From Eubacteriales bacterium (GTDB lineage: Bacteria; Bacillota; Clostridia; Lachnospirales; Lachnospiraceae), in assembly GCA_030524545.1 (NCBI GenBank), contig JAUNGM010000015.1:33643-97642 (forward strand): a DNA stretch of 64,000 bases, in the 5' to 3' direction. Position numbers and translations under genes: made by a program. The notes beneath the pieces are model-generated. The model was not told the DNA's origin, made no database searches, and worked only from the letters and a program-made list of their open reading frames with translations. The first letter of the stretch is position 1. Each line of letters starts with the position of its first letter. Of this stretch, positions 29,101 to 38,921 are shown piece after piece.

Positions 29101-29220
29101 TTCTTCAAGAATCGTCATATGACTCTTGACGTCAATCCCTCTTCCTTTTAGAAACTCAATAACTTCTCGGTTCTGCCTGCCAAGCTCCCTGGCAAGCTCA
29201 TGCACTCTGATTCCGGCCAT
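26197..29220 (-). CDS. infB: Translation initiation factor IF-2
   Basis: 1007 residues, longer than the about 700-900 usual in Firmicutes because of the N-terminus. IF2_N motif at 1-50 ([14 protein letters not shown]), then a long disordered region: Ala/Pro/Lys/Glu-rich to about 205, then Arg/Asn/Asp/Gly-rich repeats ([20 protein letters not shown]) to about 370. A second IF2_N copy follows near 420, then the G domain from about 508 ([22 protein letters not shown]), domains II, III and the fMet-tRNA-binding C-terminal domain. AGGAGG precedes the ATG. Delivers fMet-tRNA to the 30S subunit. Confidence 0.98.
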   Translation of the reverse strand: MAGIRVHELARELGRQNREVIEFLKGRGIDVKSHMTILEEPSITILKEKFGKMGKEHIAKVDTSKEEKMVNAKPEAEKAEAPKKKKNIIRVYHAQNASDGGKNRPRRPGAERKGGPRPQGGAQTSRQQSVKPAEPQTAKPESKPVTPAAEKPKAAEVKAAEAVTAAPVQPAVKPASQEQTGNVRPQQNRAESKEMRDNRENKENRDNREENRESRDNRNNSRENRSNRENNRDSRERRDNRDNRDNRDNRDNRGGRDFRGSDRRPQGDRSNQNRSGQDRPPRSNDGRQPRNGDGQNRPPRQNDNGSRPPRGQGRPQGGQERSEGRGEGGRFGGSQNRPGQNRGNQRQNTRRNDNDVVFAPELTKTSKDSKRERDRENKNKKKEFEKTANTGHRPNQNSRKSGVKLPKALQKPAPQPKQEEKKPEVKEIILPEKMTIRELAEAMKMQPSAIVKKLFMQGMMVTVNHEIDFEKAQEIALEYDIIAELEEKVDVIEELLKEDEEDEATMVSRPPVVCVMGHVDHGKTSLLDAIRNTNVTRGEAGGITQHIGAYVVKINDQKITFLDTPGHEAFTAMRMRGANATDIAVLVVAADDGVMPQTVEAISHAKAAGVEIIVAINKIDKPSANVERVKQELSEYELIPEDWGGSTIFVPVSAHTGEGIDTLLEMILLTAEVAELKANPKRAARGLVIEAQLDKGKGPVATILVQKGTLHVGDFIAAGACSGKVRAMMDDKGRRVKEAGPSTPVEILGLGDVPNAGEIIMSFDSDKEAKNFAGAFVSENKNRLLEETKAKLSLDNLFDQIQASDLKELPIIVKADVQGSVEAVKQSLVKLSNEEVVVRVIHGGVGAINESDVSLAATSNAIIIGFNVRPDAMAKQLAEQEGVDLRLYKVIYQAIEDVESAMKGMLDPVFEEKVIGHAEVRQLFKASGVGTIAGSYILDGIFQRNCKVRITREGEQIFEGELASLKRFKDDVKEVKAGYECGLVFGGFNDVKEEDQVEAYIMVEVPR
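28461..28520. repeat. Tandem repeat inside infB encoding R-D-N units
   Basis: Short near-identical units (about 12 bases) encode repeated Arg-Asp-Asn triplets in the disordered part of IF-2; copy number could vary by slippage. Confidence 0.6.
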
Positions 29221-29233
29221 TCCATCTACCTCC

Positions 29234-29548
29234 TTATGCCTTCTCCAATTCTTTTACGATTGCATTCGCAAAATTCTCATCCTGTACGGCAAGGCTGGCA
29301 CGGAATTCTTTTCCCATGGATTTTCCCAGTCCTTCTTTATCTGAAAGGAAATAGATCGGAACTTCATAATATTCACACATATTCCGAAATTTCTTTTTTG
29401 TATTTTCAGAGGCATCCTCTGCAACCAGTACCAGAAATCCTTTTCCTGTCTTTACCGATTTCTCCGTTGAGAATTCGCCGCTGACTGTCTTTCCGGCCTT
29501 AGTCGCTAATCCTATCAATGACAGGACCTTATTTCTATTATTTCTCAA
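29234..29548 (-). CDS. L7Ae-family K-turn-binding protein (YlxQ-like)
   Basis: About 104 residues. A ribosomal L7Ae/L30e-fold protein encoded in nearly all Firmicute nusA-infB operons; homologues bind K-turn [23 protein letters not shown] near the start and [16 protein letters not shown] near 43 are family motifs. No ATG is available: TTG 29548 has AGGAG ten bases upstream, while TTG 29557 is too close to that site. The gene starts inside the ylxR 3' end (stop 29538). Confidence 0.9.
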   Translation of the reverse strand: MRNNRNKVLSLIGLATKAGKTVSGEFSTEKSVKTGKGFLVLVAEDASENTKKKFRNMCEYYEVPIYFLSDKEGLGKSMGKEFRASLAVQDENFANAIVKELEKA

Positions 29549-29813
29549 TCGCTTCAAACTCCTTTTTCAGGTTCTGATAAACTTCATCCGGAATCGAAGC
29601 TTTCAGCGAACGCTCAAGCCCATGGCTTTTGATTGCTTTTTCCAGACAGTCCCTGGAGAAACATACATAAGCTCCCCTGCCGTTTTTCTTTCCGGTAGTA
29701 TCCAGAACGATTTCGTCCTCTGCAGTTTTCAAAACCCTGATCATTTCTTTTTTACTTTTCATCTCCCTGCAGCCGGTACATTGACGCATGGGAATCTTAC
29801 TTTTTGTTTTCAT
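29538..29813 (-). CDS. ylxR: YlxR (DUF448) nucleic-acid-binding protein
   Basis: 91 residues, basic. IPMRQCTGCREMKSKKEMIR (8-27) is the DUF448 hallmark, with GRGAYVCFSRDCLEKA later. Homologues bind RNA or act as nucleoid-associated regulators. Its ATG overlaps the nusA TGA (ATGA), so it is translationally coupled to nusA. Confidence 0.95.
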   Translation of the reverse strand: MKTKSKIPMRQCTGCREMKSKKEMIRVLKTAEDEIVLDTTGKKNGRGAYVCFSRDCLEKAIKSHGLERSLKASIPDEVYQNLKKEFEAIEK

Positions 29814-30976
29814 TCTTCTTCCACTGCGGCCTCTTCATAACTTTCCGGAACAGGAGTTTCTTCACTGCTCTCATATTCTTCGCCGTATTCCTCATCCTCG
29901 TAATATTCTTCTTCGTCCTCGTAATCATAAAGATCACCGGACTCTCTTGCCTGTGTCTCGCTCTTAATATCAATCTTGAAGCCAGTCAGACGGGCTGCCA
30001 GACGGGCATTCTGTCCTTCCTTGCCAATGGCAAGGGAAAGCTGATAATCCGGAACAACGACAAGAGCAGTCTTGTCATCCGGGTCAGCCATAACAGCAAT
30101 AACCTTAGCCGGGCTTAATGCATTTTCGATAAGGATTGCCGGGTTTTCATCCCAGTTGATAATGTCAATCTTTTCTCCGCGGAGTTCGTTGACGATCACG
30201 CCTACACGCTCTCCCTTCATACCTACGCAGGCACCTACCGGATCCACATCCGGATCGTTGCTCCACACTGCGATCTTGGTACGTGAGCCTGCTTCTCTGG
30301 CAATGCTCTTAATCTCCACCGTACCGTCCTGTACTTCCGCAACCTCGGATTCAAAAAGACGTTTTACAAGGCCCGGATGTGTTCTGGAAACCAGGATGCG
30401 GGGGCCTTTGGGGGTATCCTTTACTTCCAGGATGTATACCTTGATACGCTCGGTAGGCTGGAATTCTTCCCCTTTCACCTGCTCGTTTTCACTTAAGATG
30501 GCATCCGCCTTGCCCAGATTCACGCTGACATTCTTACCCATCACACGCTGTACGATACCGGTAACAACTTCTTTTTCTTTGCCGTAATACTGATCATACA
30601 GTACCTTACGCTCTTCCTCACGGATTTTCTGCAGAATCACGTTTTTGGCATTCTGGGTTGCGATTCTTCCGAATTCCTTTGAATGGATTTCTACCTGGAT
30701 GACATCTCCGATTTCTGCATGTGCATTGATCTTCTGCGCATCTACCAGGGAAATCTCCAGAGCCGGATCTTCTGCATATTCCACAACTGTCCTGTCTGCC
30801 ATAACCCGAAAATCACAGGTTTCCGGATTAATGGACACATGCACGTTGTCTGCTTTACCGAAATGGTTTTTGCAGGCCTGGATCAAAGACTGCTCAATCG
30901 CTCCCAGCAAGGTATCCTTACTGATGTTCTTTTCTTTTTCCAGAATATCCAGCGCTTCCATCAATTCTCTGTTCAT
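29810..30976 (-). CDS. nusA: Transcription termination/antitermination factor NusA
   Basis: 388 residues. N-terminal RNA-polymerase-binding domain (about 1-125), S1 domain (about 135-200), KH1 and KH2 (about 205-345; GACVGMKGERVGVIVNELRG, LSLAIGKEGQNARLAARLTG). The last 40 residues are strongly acidic (Glu/Asp/Tyr), unlike the short tail of many Firmicute NusA proteins but not the AR repeats of E. coli. Downstream of rimP, as usual. Confidence 0.97.
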   Translation of the reverse strand: MNRELMEALDILEKEKNISKDTLLGAIEQSLIQACKNHFGKADNVHVSINPETCDFRVMADRTVVEYAEDPALEISLVDAQKINAHAEIGDVIQVEIHSKEFGRIATQNAKNVILQKIREEERKVLYDQYYGKEKEVVTGIVQRVMGKNVSVNLGKADAILSENEQVKGEEFQPTERIKVYILEVKDTPKGPRILVSRTHPGLVKRLFESEVAEVQDGTVEIKSIAREAGSRTKIAVWSNDPDVDPVGACVGMKGERVGVIVNELRGEKIDIINWDENPAILIENALSPAKVIAVMADPDDKTALVVVPDYQLSLAIGKEGQNARLAARLTGFKIDIKSETQARESGDLYDYEDEEEYYEDEEYGEEYESSEETPVPESYEEAAVEEE

Positions 30977-31041
30977 TTTTCTCTTTTCCTCCTAAATTTG
31001 TTAAATACTGTTACCGTTCAGCGCGCGGCCAAACTGTAACA

Positions 31042-31506
31042 CTAGAATTCGATTGCAAGACGGATCAGTGCAATATCTTTTTTTTCAAAGGTGCGCGGGG
31101 TGCCGTCTTCTTCAATTGTCACACTGTTACTATCATATGCAGTCAATATGCCGCAGAACTCTTTTTGTTTTTCAATTGGTCGGTAGGTACGGATTTCCAC
31201 CAGTTTTCCCATGCTTCTTACATAGTCTTTTTCTTTTTTCAGCGGCCTGTCAAGACCGGGAGAACTGATTTCCATAATGTAGCTGTCATCAATAAAGTCC
31301 TCCTCATCCAGCTTGTCGCTGAAAGCACGGCTTACTGTTTCACAGTCATTGACCGTAATCCCGCCGGGTTTGTCAATATAGCCCCTGAGATACCATTCGC
31401 CCGCCTCTTTTACATATTCCACGTCTACCAGTTCAAAACCATTGGAGTCTACAATAGGCGTCAGCAGTGCCTCTGCTCTCTGCTCATATTCCTCACGCCT
31501 GCTCAT
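31042..31506 (-). CDS. rimP: Ribosome maturation factor RimP
   Basis: 154 residues. Needed for 30S maturation. SNGFELVDVEYVKEAGEWYLR (too long to quote beyond this core), EISSPGLDRPL near 90 and FCGILTAYD near 120 are family motifs. Start ATG 31506 has AAGGTGGG five bases upstream; the in-frame ATG at 31530 lies at a TGACATGTCA palindrome and has no site. First gene of the operon that runs to ribF. Confidence 0.95.
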   Translation of the reverse strand: MSRREEYEQRAEALLTPIVDSNGFELVDVEYVKEAGEWYLRGYIDKPGGITVNDCETVSRAFSDKLDEEDFIDDSYIMEISSPGLDRPLKKEKDYVRSMGKLVEIRTYRPIEKQKEFCGILTAYDSNSVTIEEDGTPRTFEKKDIALIRLAIEF

Positions 31507-31610
31507 AATTCCCACCTTCCTTTCTGACATGTCAGATTACCGGATTTCTGGTCTGCATACCCATACATACAAAATGCCTGCCACTGGCAGTCATTCTGCA
31601 TACTCTGGTA

Positions 31611-31639
31611 TGTAAAAGAGTGGGCCGAAGCCCACTCTT
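31611..31639 (-). terminator. Terminator of parEC
   Basis: Minus-strand 10-bp stem AAGAGTGGGC / GCCCACTCTT closed by a TTCG tetraloop and followed by TTTACA. It isolates the parE-parC unit from the rimP operon. Confidence 0.9.
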
Positions 31640-31724
31640 ATGTTATCCAGTATCTAGTTTCCTACATTCTAACACTATCGTTTCGGAAAAGCAAGGAAAT
31701 TTTTTCTTATCGCTTTTTCCAGTA

Positions 31725-33971
31725 TCAGATCCGGGGTTTGGTTCCCTTTGTATCGCGTCTGGCGAGCTTTACCTTGTTCAGGGCATATGCTTTTTCGTGA
31801 TATGGGATGGTGTATTCCTGATGCCCTTCCAGAAGATATGCATGTTCCAGGAAATCTCCGTCTCCCAGTTTCATTCCCCGCACGCCGACTGCCCCTTTTT
31901 TCTTCAGAGGGATTTCAGTCTTCGGGAAGCGCAGGAAATACCCGCCGCTGCTCTGAAGCACCACCTGCTCCATCTCGTCGGATCTTCCGACAAAGACGAG
32001 ACGATTCTCCCCGCTCATTTTTGTGGAGGCAATCGTCCTCTTTGCCACATCGAATTCCGTACCTTCTACCAGCTTACACATAGCGCTTCGGGTCACAAAC
32101 ATCAGTGTTGCACGGCTGACCTGTCCCATAGGTGCCACATAGATCATCTGTTCCTGTGCACTCTCATAATTACTCAGATTATCTGCCGGAGTTCCTTTAT
32201 CACGGAAACGCACCAGCGGAATATCCGCTACTTTTACCGTATGCATCCTGCCCGTATCTGTAAAAATACAGATCTTGTCCGTATTCATACAGGTAAAAAT
32301 ATATTTATTCTCTGCATGGGCAGTCTCCTTATTCCGCTCATAAGCAGACTTGTCGATCAGCTTCATATAACCGAACCGGTCCATCAGGAAGCAGACCTCC
32401 ATCTCTTCCATCTTCTTCTCTTCATAAACGGCCTCTTCCGCATTCTCGATCAAAGTCCGTCGTTTTGTGCCGTATTCCTTCTTAATGGAATCCAGTTCCT
32501 TCATGATCACAGACGCCATGGAATCATAATTATCCAGAATATCTTTATAGATCGCAATATTCTTCATCGTCTCTGCATATTCTGCCTGCAGGGCTTCAAT
32601 CTCCAGACCGATCAGTTTGTAAAGCCGCATTTCCAGGATAGCCGTTGCCTGCCGCTCTGAAAACTGCAGTCTCTTTGCTGCTTTCTCGCTTGCTTTACTC
32701 TTAAAACGGATTCCTTCGGTAACACCATCTACCAGACACTTCTTCACCTGTTCCCGGTTCTTACTGCCCCGGAGGATTTCAATAATCAGGTCAATCACGT
32801 CACAGGCCTTGATCAGGCCTTCCTGGATTTCTTTTTTTTCTGTTTCCTTTGCCAAAAGGGTGGTGTATTTCCTGGTAGTCACCTCAAATACAAAATCCAC
32901 ATGATGCTCGATCACCTGCTTCAGACTTAAGGTTTCCGGCCTGCCGTCCGCAACGGCCAGCATATTGACACCGAAGGTATCTTCCAGCCGCGTTTTTTTG
33001 TACAGCATGTTTGTAAGGTTTTCCACATCCGTATCTCTTTTCAGTTCCAGAACAATACGGATACCTTCCTTAGAAGACTGGTTGGAAATGTCCACAATAT
33101 CCGTCGTCTTCTTCGTCTCCACCAGCGCAGCCACATCATTCAGGAACTTCCCGATATTCGCACCGATCATGGTATAGGGGATTTCCGTGATCACAAGCGC
33201 AAGCCTGCCGCCTTTTAGCTTTTCCACTTCCACTTTTCCCCGCAGGCGGAGTTTTCCTGTACCTGTCTCGTAAATATTTTTCAGGTCATCCTTGTTGACC
33301 ACGATCCCGCCTGTAGGGAAATCCGGTCCTTTAATATAACGCATCAGGCCTTTGACGCTGATGTTGTTGTCTTTCATGTATGCTTTTACCGCATCCGCCA
33401 CTTCCCCGAGATTGTGGGGCGGAATGCTGGTAGCCATGCCAACGGCAATACCGTCCGCACCGTTCACCAGAAGGTTCGGAATCCTTACCGGAAGAACTAC
33501 AGGTTCTTTTTCGGTTTCGTCAAAGTTCGGCATAAAGTCTACGACATTTTTGTCCAGATCGCCCAGGAAAACTTCCTGGGTCAGCTTTTCCAGGCGCGCT
33601 TCCGTATATCGCATAGCAGCGGCTCCGTCTCCTTCAATGGAGCCGAAGTTTCCGTGGCCGTCCACCAGAGTTTTGCCTTTTTTAAAATCCTGTGCCATGA
33701 CCACAAGAGCTTCATAGATGGAGCTGTCACCATGCGGATGATATTTACCCATGGTATCTCCCACAATACGGGCGCATTTACGGTAAGGCCTGTCATAACG
33801 GATTCCCAGTTCATACATATCATATAACGTTCTTCTCTGTACCGGCTTCAATCCGTCCCGTACATCCGGCAGTGCACGGGAGATGATCACACTCATGGCA
33901 TAATCGATATAGGATTTCTGCATCACTTCCGCATAGTCGGTACGGATGATATTTTCCTGTTTTGTTTCCAT
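31725..33971 (-). CDS. parC: DNA topoisomerase IV subunit A (ParC-type)
   Basis: 748 residues. Breakage-rejoining subunit of a type IIA topoisomerase that decatenates chromosomes. Catalytic Tyr122 is in [10 protein letters not shown]; the quinolone-determining region reads [12 protein letters not shown] with Ser83 and Glu87, the susceptible form. A C-terminal beta-pinwheel is present, but the first blade lacks a QRRGGKG GyrA-box, which favours ParC over GyrA. The gene follows parE by 17 bases. Confidence 0.85.
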   Translation of the reverse strand: METKQENIIRTDYAEVMQKSYIDYAMSVIISRALPDVRDGLKPVQRRTLYDMYELGIRYDRPYRKCARIVGDTMGKYHPHGDSSIYEALVVMAQDFKKGKTLVDGHGNFGSIEGDGAAAMRYTEARLEKLTQEVFLGDLDKNVVDFMPNFDETEKEPVVLPVRIPNLLVNGADGIAVGMATSIPPHNLGEVADAVKAYMKDNNISVKGLMRYIKGPDFPTGGIVVNKDDLKNIYETGTGKLRLRGKVEVEKLKGGRLALVITEIPYTMIGANIGKFLNDVAALVETKKTTDIVDISNQSSKEGIRIVLELKRDTDVENLTNMLYKKTRLEDTFGVNMLAVADGRPETLSLKQVIEHHVDFVFEVTTRKYTTLLAKETEKKEIQEGLIKACDVIDLIIEILRGSKNREQVKKCLVDGVTEGIRFKSKASEKAAKRLQFSERQATAILEMRLYKLIGLEIEALQAEYAETMKNIAIYKDILDNYDSMASVIMKELDSIKKEYGTKRRTLIENAEEAVYEEKKMEEMEVCFLMDRFGYMKLIDKSAYERNKETAHAENKYIFTCMNTDKICIFTDTGRMHTVKVADIPLVRFRDKGTPADNLSNYESAQEQMIYVAPMGQVSRATLMFVTRSAMCKLVEGTEFDVAKRTIASTKMSGENRLVFVGRSDEMEQVVLQSSGGYFLRFPKTEIPLKKKGAVGVRGMKLGDGDFLEHAYLLEGHQEYTIPYHEKAYALNKVKLARRDTKGTKPRI

Positions 33972-33988
33972 AATTTATACCTCATCTG

Positions 33989-35914
33989 CTAAATATCCAG
34001 TTCTGCATCCTTCGCATGTTCATAGATAAATGTCTTTCTCGGAGGAACCTCGCTGCCCATCAGGATTTCCGTCACGCTGGATGCCAGCCGCGCATCATCG
34101 ATCTCCACCCGCTTCATCATACGGGTTTCCGGATTCAGAGTCGTCTCCCAAAGCTGCTGTGCATCCATTTCTCCAAGGCCTTTGTACCTCTGAAGCGTAA
34201 AGGTTCCGGGCTTGTGGGTGCGGCGGTACTTTTCCAGGGCTTTGTCATCATAAAGATATTCCTCTGCCCCTTTCTTCGGCATGACTTTATACAAAGGCGG
34301 CATGGCGATATACACATGTCCCTCATAGATCAGCTCCGGCATAAAACGATAGAACAATGTCAGAAGGAGAGTGGAAATATGGGCACCATCCACATCAGCA
34401 TCAGCCATAATGACAATTTTGTCATAGCGCAGCTTTGTAATGTCAAAATCATTTCCATATCCTTCGGAAAAACCACAGCCGAAGGCATTGATCATGGTCT
34501 TGATTTCTGCATTCGCGAGAACCTTGTCAATAGACGCCTTCTCTACATTCAGGATCTTTCCCCTGATGGGAAGGATTGCCTGATAATTCCTGTTTCTGGC
34601 CGTTTTGGCGGAGCCGCCGGCGGAGTCTCCCTCTACTATGAAGATTTCACACTGAGAGGGGTCTTTTTTCTCACAGTTTGCAAGCTTGCCGTTGGAGTCA
34701 AAGGAATATTTCTGCTTTGTAAGGAGATTCGTCTTTGCACGCTCTTCGGACTTCCGAATCTTGGCTGCTTTTTCCGCACAGGAAAGAATGGTCTTCAGCG
34801 TTTCCAGATTCCGGTCAAAATAAAAAACCATCTGTTCTCCCACAACCTTGCCTGTGGCCTTAGCCGCATCCTGATTATCCAGCTTGGTTTTGGTCTGTCC
34901 TTCAAACCTGGGGGCCGGATGCTTGATTGATACAACAGCTGTCATACCGTTTCGGATATCTGCACCTGTAAAATTAGGATCTTTTTCCTTCAAGACACCG
35001 ATATCCCTGGCATACGTATTCATAACGGCTGTAAAGGTAGTCTTAAAACCAGTCAGATGCGTACCGCCCTCTGCATTATAGATATTATTGCAGAAACCAA
35101 GCACGTTTTCCCTGAATTCATTCGTAAACTGGAGGGCAATTTCCACCTGAATTCCCTCAGATTCTCCTTTGAAGTAGATTGGCTCGTGGAGGGCTTCCGT
35201 ATTCTGGTTCAGATCCTTGATAAATCCGATGATTCCGTCCGGTTCGTGATATTCGATTCTTTCCGGTTCTTCCCCACGCAGGTCTTCAAAAAGAATCGTC
35301 AGCTCCGGATTCAGATATGCAGTTTCGTGAAGCCTGCTTTTCACCTCCGTTGCAGAAAATCTGGTCTTCTCAAAAATTTCCGGATCCGGCAGAAAATTGA
35401 TGCAGGTGCCTGTCGTTTTTGTCTTCCCGAGTTTCGGAAGAAGCCCGTTTTCCAGCTCTAATGCGGGGATTCCCCGTTCGTAATGATCATGGTGAACGTA
35501 GCCGTCACGGCTGATCTTGATATCCAGATAGGTAGAAAGGGCATTCACAACCGAAGAACCGACTCCGTGCAGACCACCGCTGGTCTTATATGCGGAGTTG
35601 TCAAATTTGCCGCCGGCATGAAGCGTAGTAAATACCAGACGTTCTGCGGAAACCCCTTTCTCATGCATATCTACAGGAATGCCGCGGCCATTGTCATTCA
35701 CTGTACAGGAACCGTCTTTTTCCAAGATCACATGAATCCTGTCACAGTAGCCTGCCAGATGCTCATCCACCGCATTGTCCACGATTTCATATATCAAATG
35801 ATTCAGACCTTTTCGGGAAACACTTCCGATATACATGCCCGGACGCTTCCGCACTGCCTCCAGCCCTTCCAGAACGGAGATGCTGCCTGCATCATAAGTT
35901 TGCTTTTTTGCCAT
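33989..35914 (-). CDS. parE: DNA topoisomerase IV subunit B (ParE-type)
   Basis: 641 residues. ATPase subunit: GHKL ATP site with EIVDNAVDEHLAG near 42 and DNGRGIPVD near 75, GGLHGVGSSVVNALS near 113, then the transducer, and the TOPRIM segment EGDSAGGSAKTARNR near 425 with DADVDGAHI near 500. The length and the pairing with a GyrA-box-less partner support ParE over GyrB. Own promoter, divergent from tRNA-Glu. Confidence 0.88.
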   Translation of the reverse strand: MAKKQTYDAGSISVLEGLEAVRKRPGMYIGSVSRKGLNHLIYEIVDNAVDEHLAGYCDRIHVILEKDGSCTVNDNGRGIPVDMHEKGVSAERLVFTTLHAGGKFDNSAYKTSGGLHGVGSSVVNALSTYLDIKISRDGYVHHDHYERGIPALELENGLLPKLGKTKTTGTCINFLPDPEIFEKTRFSATEVKSRLHETAYLNPELTILFEDLRGEEPERIEYHEPDGIIGFIKDLNQNTEALHEPIYFKGESEGIQVEIALQFTNEFRENVLGFCNNIYNAEGGTHLTGFKTTFTAVMNTYARDIGVLKEKDPNFTGADIRNGMTAVVSIKHPAPRFEGQTKTKLDNQDAAKATGKVVGEQMVFYFDRNLETLKTILSCAEKAAKIRKSEERAKTNLLTKQKYSFDSNGKLANCEKKDPSQCEIFIVEGDSAGGSAKTARNRNYQAILPIRGKILNVEKASIDKVLANAEIKTMINAFGCGFSEGYGNDFDITKLRYDKIVIMADADVDGAHISTLLLTLFYRFMPELIYEGHVYIAMPPLYKVMPKKGAEEYLYDDKALEKYRRTHKPGTFTLQRYKGLGEMDAQQLWETTLNPETRMMKRVEIDDARLASSVTEILMGSEVPPRKTFIYEHAKDAELDI

Positions 35915-35967
35915 GACTGATACATTTCCTTTCTTGATTTCGAAACTTTCTCAAACATTCGTTCTAT

Positions 35968-35997
35968 ATGATACCTTATCTTTGGGGTGTTTGGCAA
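35968..35997 (-). promoter_or_regulatory. Predicted promoter of parEC
   Basis: Minus-strand -35 TTGCCA (35992-35997), 18-base spacer, -10 TATCAT (35968-35973). Confidence 0.65.
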
Positions 35998-36057
35998 GTA
36001 TTTTTGTGGTTTTCCTTTTCAGAGTAAAAAAATTTTTTAAAAAAATCAAAAAAACAC

Positions 36058-36086
36058 TTGCATATTTTTTTAAAGTATTGTATACT
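36058..36086 (+). promoter_or_regulatory. Predicted promoter of tRNA-Glu
   Basis: -35 TTGCAT (36058-36063), 17-base spacer, -10 TATACT (36081-36086); tRNA begins 21 bases later. Confidence 0.75.
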
Positions 36087-36106
36087 TAGCAAGTCGGTTA
36101 GGACAA

Positions 36107-36178
36107 GGCCAGTTGGTCAAGGGGTCAAGACGTCGCCCTCTCACGGCGAAAACACGGGTTCGATTCCCGTACTGGCTG
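36107..36178 (+). tRNA. tRNA-Glu (anticodon CTC)
   Basis: 72 nt. Acceptor GGCCAGT pairs with ACTGGCT (last pair G-U); anticodon stem TCGCC/GGCGA encloses loop CTCTCAC with anticodon CTC at 36140-36142; T-arm ACGGG TTCGATT CCCGT; discriminator G36178. CCA is not encoded. It decodes GAG. Confidence 0.95.
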
Positions 36179-36192
36179 CTCTGAATATGTTG

Positions 36193-36278
36193 ATTTACCG
36201 GGGTTTAAGCTTCGGTAAATTCAAAACCAATCAAGGAACCAATCAAAGCAACTTAGTGCTTGATTGGTTTTTATTTTG
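36193..36278 (+). terminator. Tandem hairpins and terminator after tRNA-Glu
   Basis: First an ATTTACCG/CGGTAAAT hairpin (about 36193-36220), then a 13-bp stem from AACCAATCAA (36237-36246) to TTGATTGGTT (36260-36269), with one bulged A, followed by TTTATTTT. The left arm is also present as a direct repeat at 36224-36234. The rest of the stretch to 36387 holds nothing else I can identify. Confidence 0.85.
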
Positions 36279-36369
36279 CCTGAAATTCTGGGATGCTGCT
36301 AATAATTTGTGATATTTTAAGCTGTTCCTTCAGTTTCAGGATGGTTATCCGGGCAAGCGGCAGGGGTGC

Positions 36370-36389
36370 AATCAGGCTATTGCCTGATT
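36370..36389 (-). terminator. Hairpin overlapping the stop of the LTA-synthase-like gene
   Basis: Stem AATCAGGC (36370-36377) / GCCTGATT (36382-36389) begins at the stop codon; no T-run, so a terminator or 3'-end stabiliser is uncertain. Confidence 0.45.
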
Positions 36390-38898
36390 AGCCTGCCCCG
36401 CTCAGAGAGTAAAATTCCTCTATTCTGTTTAACGTATCAAACATATTATTATACTGGAGTATCTTATACTCATTCAACAGTTCTGAATACTCGGACTCCT
36501 CATCCAGTTCATGAAGTTCTCCGTCATCCCCGCGATAACCATTTGCTGTTATCATGGGAATTTTTTCATACAGATCCATCAGATATTTCTGATATCCTGT
36601 CATCTTTCCGCCGATCACTTTCATAAGATAAGCCGATAAATAATTGGCGCTCATATCCGCCTCTTCTTCTTCAATATCGTAATTTGCCCAAATTACATAC
36701 GGCACCGTATATTTATTGACCGTATCCTGTAAACTAAAACTATCTGAGGACTTCCGGAACAGCTTCTCATAGAAACCGGTAGACAGTGACGGCTGATGAT
36801 CCCCGAACATGACAATTACCGTAGGCTCATCTATCTGTTCAAAATATTCTGTCAGCTCTTTAAACGCATGATCCGATTCCTTAACAAGATTGATATACTG
36901 CTCCGCCTCCTCATCCTGCCTGGCCGGATCCGTAATGGTAATGTTCTTGTCTACCAGTCCCTGAGATACCGTATACCCACCGTGATTCTGAACTGTCACA
37001 CTGAATGTATAAAAAGGCTCATCTGACTTTGCCCTGGTCTCTTCGTATTTTGAAATAATAAAATCAAAATCCGTCTTGTCTGAAGCAAAATTACGAATGT
37101 ATTCCACATTTTCCATATCCGATGCTCCGTAAAATTCCTCAAAACCCAGATAAGGATAAACAACATTCCTGTTCCATGCTGTCTTTGAAAACGGATGCAC
37201 CGCATAATTCCCCGCATATCCTGCCTCTTTTAACGACCAGGTCAGAGACGGCATTCTGTCCTTAATATACGTGTTGTAGGGTATTGCCCGAAACGGCATA
37301 AAGGCCATACTGCAGCCGGTGAGGAATTCATATTCCGAATTGGCCGTATTTCCGGCAAAAACAGATACATACAAATCGCCCTTTACCGTATCTTCCTTAA
37401 GACCGTGAATGTATGGCATATAATCCTCCGATGTCTCCAGATTGCCGTCTGCATTCAGATCGGAAAATGCTTCATTCATGATGGCTATCATATTCGGTCT
37501 TATTTCCTCTTCTTCCCATTTTGCCGAATCTGAAACATATTTTTCTGTGATCTCTTCAGCCTTAGCAACGGAATAATTATCCGGTTTTTCTACTCTATAA
37601 TAAGTATAACTCAGGAAAAAGGATAACAAAGAACCGTTTTTTGCATAATTTCTGGATGGCTCCCAGACACTTACCGTCACCCCATGATCTTTTAGTAAGG
37701 TTCCGTGCAAAAGCTGAGTGTAAAACACCCCGTAAGGAACCAGAAACGCCAGTGCCATACATCCTCTTTTTTTCCATCCCAGACCTTTATAGCTTCGGAG
37801 TCCCAGTGCCAGTGCAATAAACACAGCAGTCACCGCAATAGCCCACAGCGCAGACAGATTCAGACTATAATCATAACCGCCGGCCACATCCATGGCAGTC
37901 CCCAAAGAAGCAATGTCTGCCGCCATAACCGGTGATCCTCTGAATCTCCATACATAATAATTGGCAAGTCCCATAACGGATGATACTCCTACCAGAATCA
38001 CAGCCGTATATTTGGTCCGGTTGCAAATAAGATAAATTACCCACCACACCAGTCCGTAGAGAAAAATATTAAGGATTCCTTTTGGATGAAACATAAGCTT
38101 CAAAAATGCTTTTAACCCGTAATCCGAATATCTCTGCACTACAAAAAATGCTACTGCCGGAGAGACAAAAAACAGAATTCTTGAACACAATACATTAATA
38201 TCCACAGAATGCCTGCACTTCCTATCTATCCAGTTCTGCACCCTCTCAACGGGAATCAGCAGCAGGAATATTGCGAACATAAGAACCAGGAAGATAAAGA
38301 CCATACTGTTCCATGCAAAATGCATCATACTCATCTTTAATTTTATTCTGCCCTGCACCGCTTCGCCGTTCACAGTCAGATTGCCGAACAGATTGCCTTT
38401 TTCCTCCACAGCATACAGGTAACATCCTTTTTCATTCTCTACATTCCGGCTGTTGATTACAACCCGGTATGTCTCTCCCTTTTGCAGCTTCGCAGGAACT
38501 GAAAATGCTGTAGTTATCCCCTTCTTGTTCTGCTGCAGCTTTTTCACAGCCTTTTCTGCAGATGCCAGTACCTCTCCGTCCATAGTCTGGATCTCTACCA
38601 CAATCTTTCCTTTTCCGTTCTTTTGTTCCCACACTTTAAAATCAATGGCCACATTCAGAATTTCCGATTCTAAAGCTTCAAATTCCTGTACCACAGTCTG
38701 ATTGCCCAAAACAGAGATTTCATCCGGCTCGTATTCTTCTCCGCTCTCTTTATTATCCGTATTTTCAACGGAATATGTCTTTTCCACATAAAACTGCTCC
38801 CACCGGGTTCCGGTTAACACAGCTACGCAAAGCAGCACAGCGATCAGTATACTTTTCTTTATCCGTTCATGCTTCTTTTTCTTATGGTCTGCTGACAC
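36388..38898 (-). CDS. LTA-synthase-like sulfatase-family membrane protein
   Basis: 836 residues. One N-terminal helix (16-30), an extracellular beta domain (about 55-185), further helices from about 193 to 430, then an extracellular alkaline-phosphatase-fold domain. LtaS-type catalytic residues are visible: metal Glu476 (NEAFSDL), nucleophile Thr518 (FAGNTANSEYEFLTG), metal Asp700-His701 (MFGDHQPSL). It is expected to transfer phosphoglycerol or a similar group to a glycolipid or polysaccharide at the cell surface. The added N-terminal beta domain makes it larger than LtaS (about 650). Start is GTG 38898, with AGGAGGG seven bases upstream. It follows the EFR1 gene by 23 bases. Confidence 0.88.
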   Translation of the reverse strand: MSADHKKKKHERIKKSILIAVLLCVAVLTGTRWEQFYVEKTYSVENTDNKESGEEYEPDEISVLGNQTVVQEFEALESEILNVAIDFKVWEQKNGKGKIVVEIQTMDGEVLASAEKAVKKLQQNKKGITTAFSVPAKLQKGETYRVVINSRNVENEKGCYLYAVEEKGNLFGNLTVNGEAVQGRIKLKMSMMHFAWNSMVFIFLVLMFAIFLLLIPVERVQNWIDRKCRHSVDINVLCSRILFFVSPAVAFFVVQRYSDYGLKAFLKLMFHPKGILNIFLYGLVWWVIYLICNRTKYTAVILVGVSSVMGLANYYVWRFRGSPVMAADIASLGTAMDVAGGYDYSLNLSALWAIAVTAVFIALALGLRSYKGLGWKKRGCMALAFLVPYGVFYTQLLHGTLLKDHGVTVSVWEPSRNYAKNGSLLSFFLSYTYYRVEKPDNYSVAKAEEITEKYVSDSAKWEEEEIRPNMIAIMNEAFSDLNADGNLETSEDYMPYIHGLKEDTVKGDLYVSVFAGNTANSEYEFLTGCSMAFMPFRAIPYNTYIKDRMPSLTWSLKEAGYAGNYAVHPFSKTAWNRNVVYPYLGFEEFYGASDMENVEYIRNFASDKTDFDFIISKYEETRAKSDEPFYTFSVTVQNHGGYTVSQGLVDKNITITDPARQDEEAEQYINLVKESDHAFKELTEYFEQIDEPTVIVMFGDHQPSLSTGFYEKLFRKSSDSFSLQDTVNKYTVPYVIWANYDIEEEEADMSANYLSAYLMKVIGGKMTGYQKYLMDLYEKIPMITANGYRGDDGELHELDEESEYSELLNEYKILQYNNMFDTLNRIEEFYSLSGAG

Positions 38899-38921
38899 TG
38901 TTTTTCCCTCCTTGTGCCACC

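Noticed and set aside
31725-35914. Annotation of the topoisomerase pair as gyrase
   Set aside because: The A subunit lacks a clear GyrA-box in its first C-terminal blade, which favours topoisomerase IV; a second pair elsewhere in the genome would settle this.
36193-36278. Attachment site or element remnant after tRNA-Glu
   Set aside because: The AACCAATCAA direct repeat is simply part of the terminator arm and no copy of the tRNA 3' end is present downstream.
36058-36312. 84-codon plus-strand frame over tRNA-Glu
   Set aside because: It covers the promoter, the tRNA and its terminator and has no coding features.
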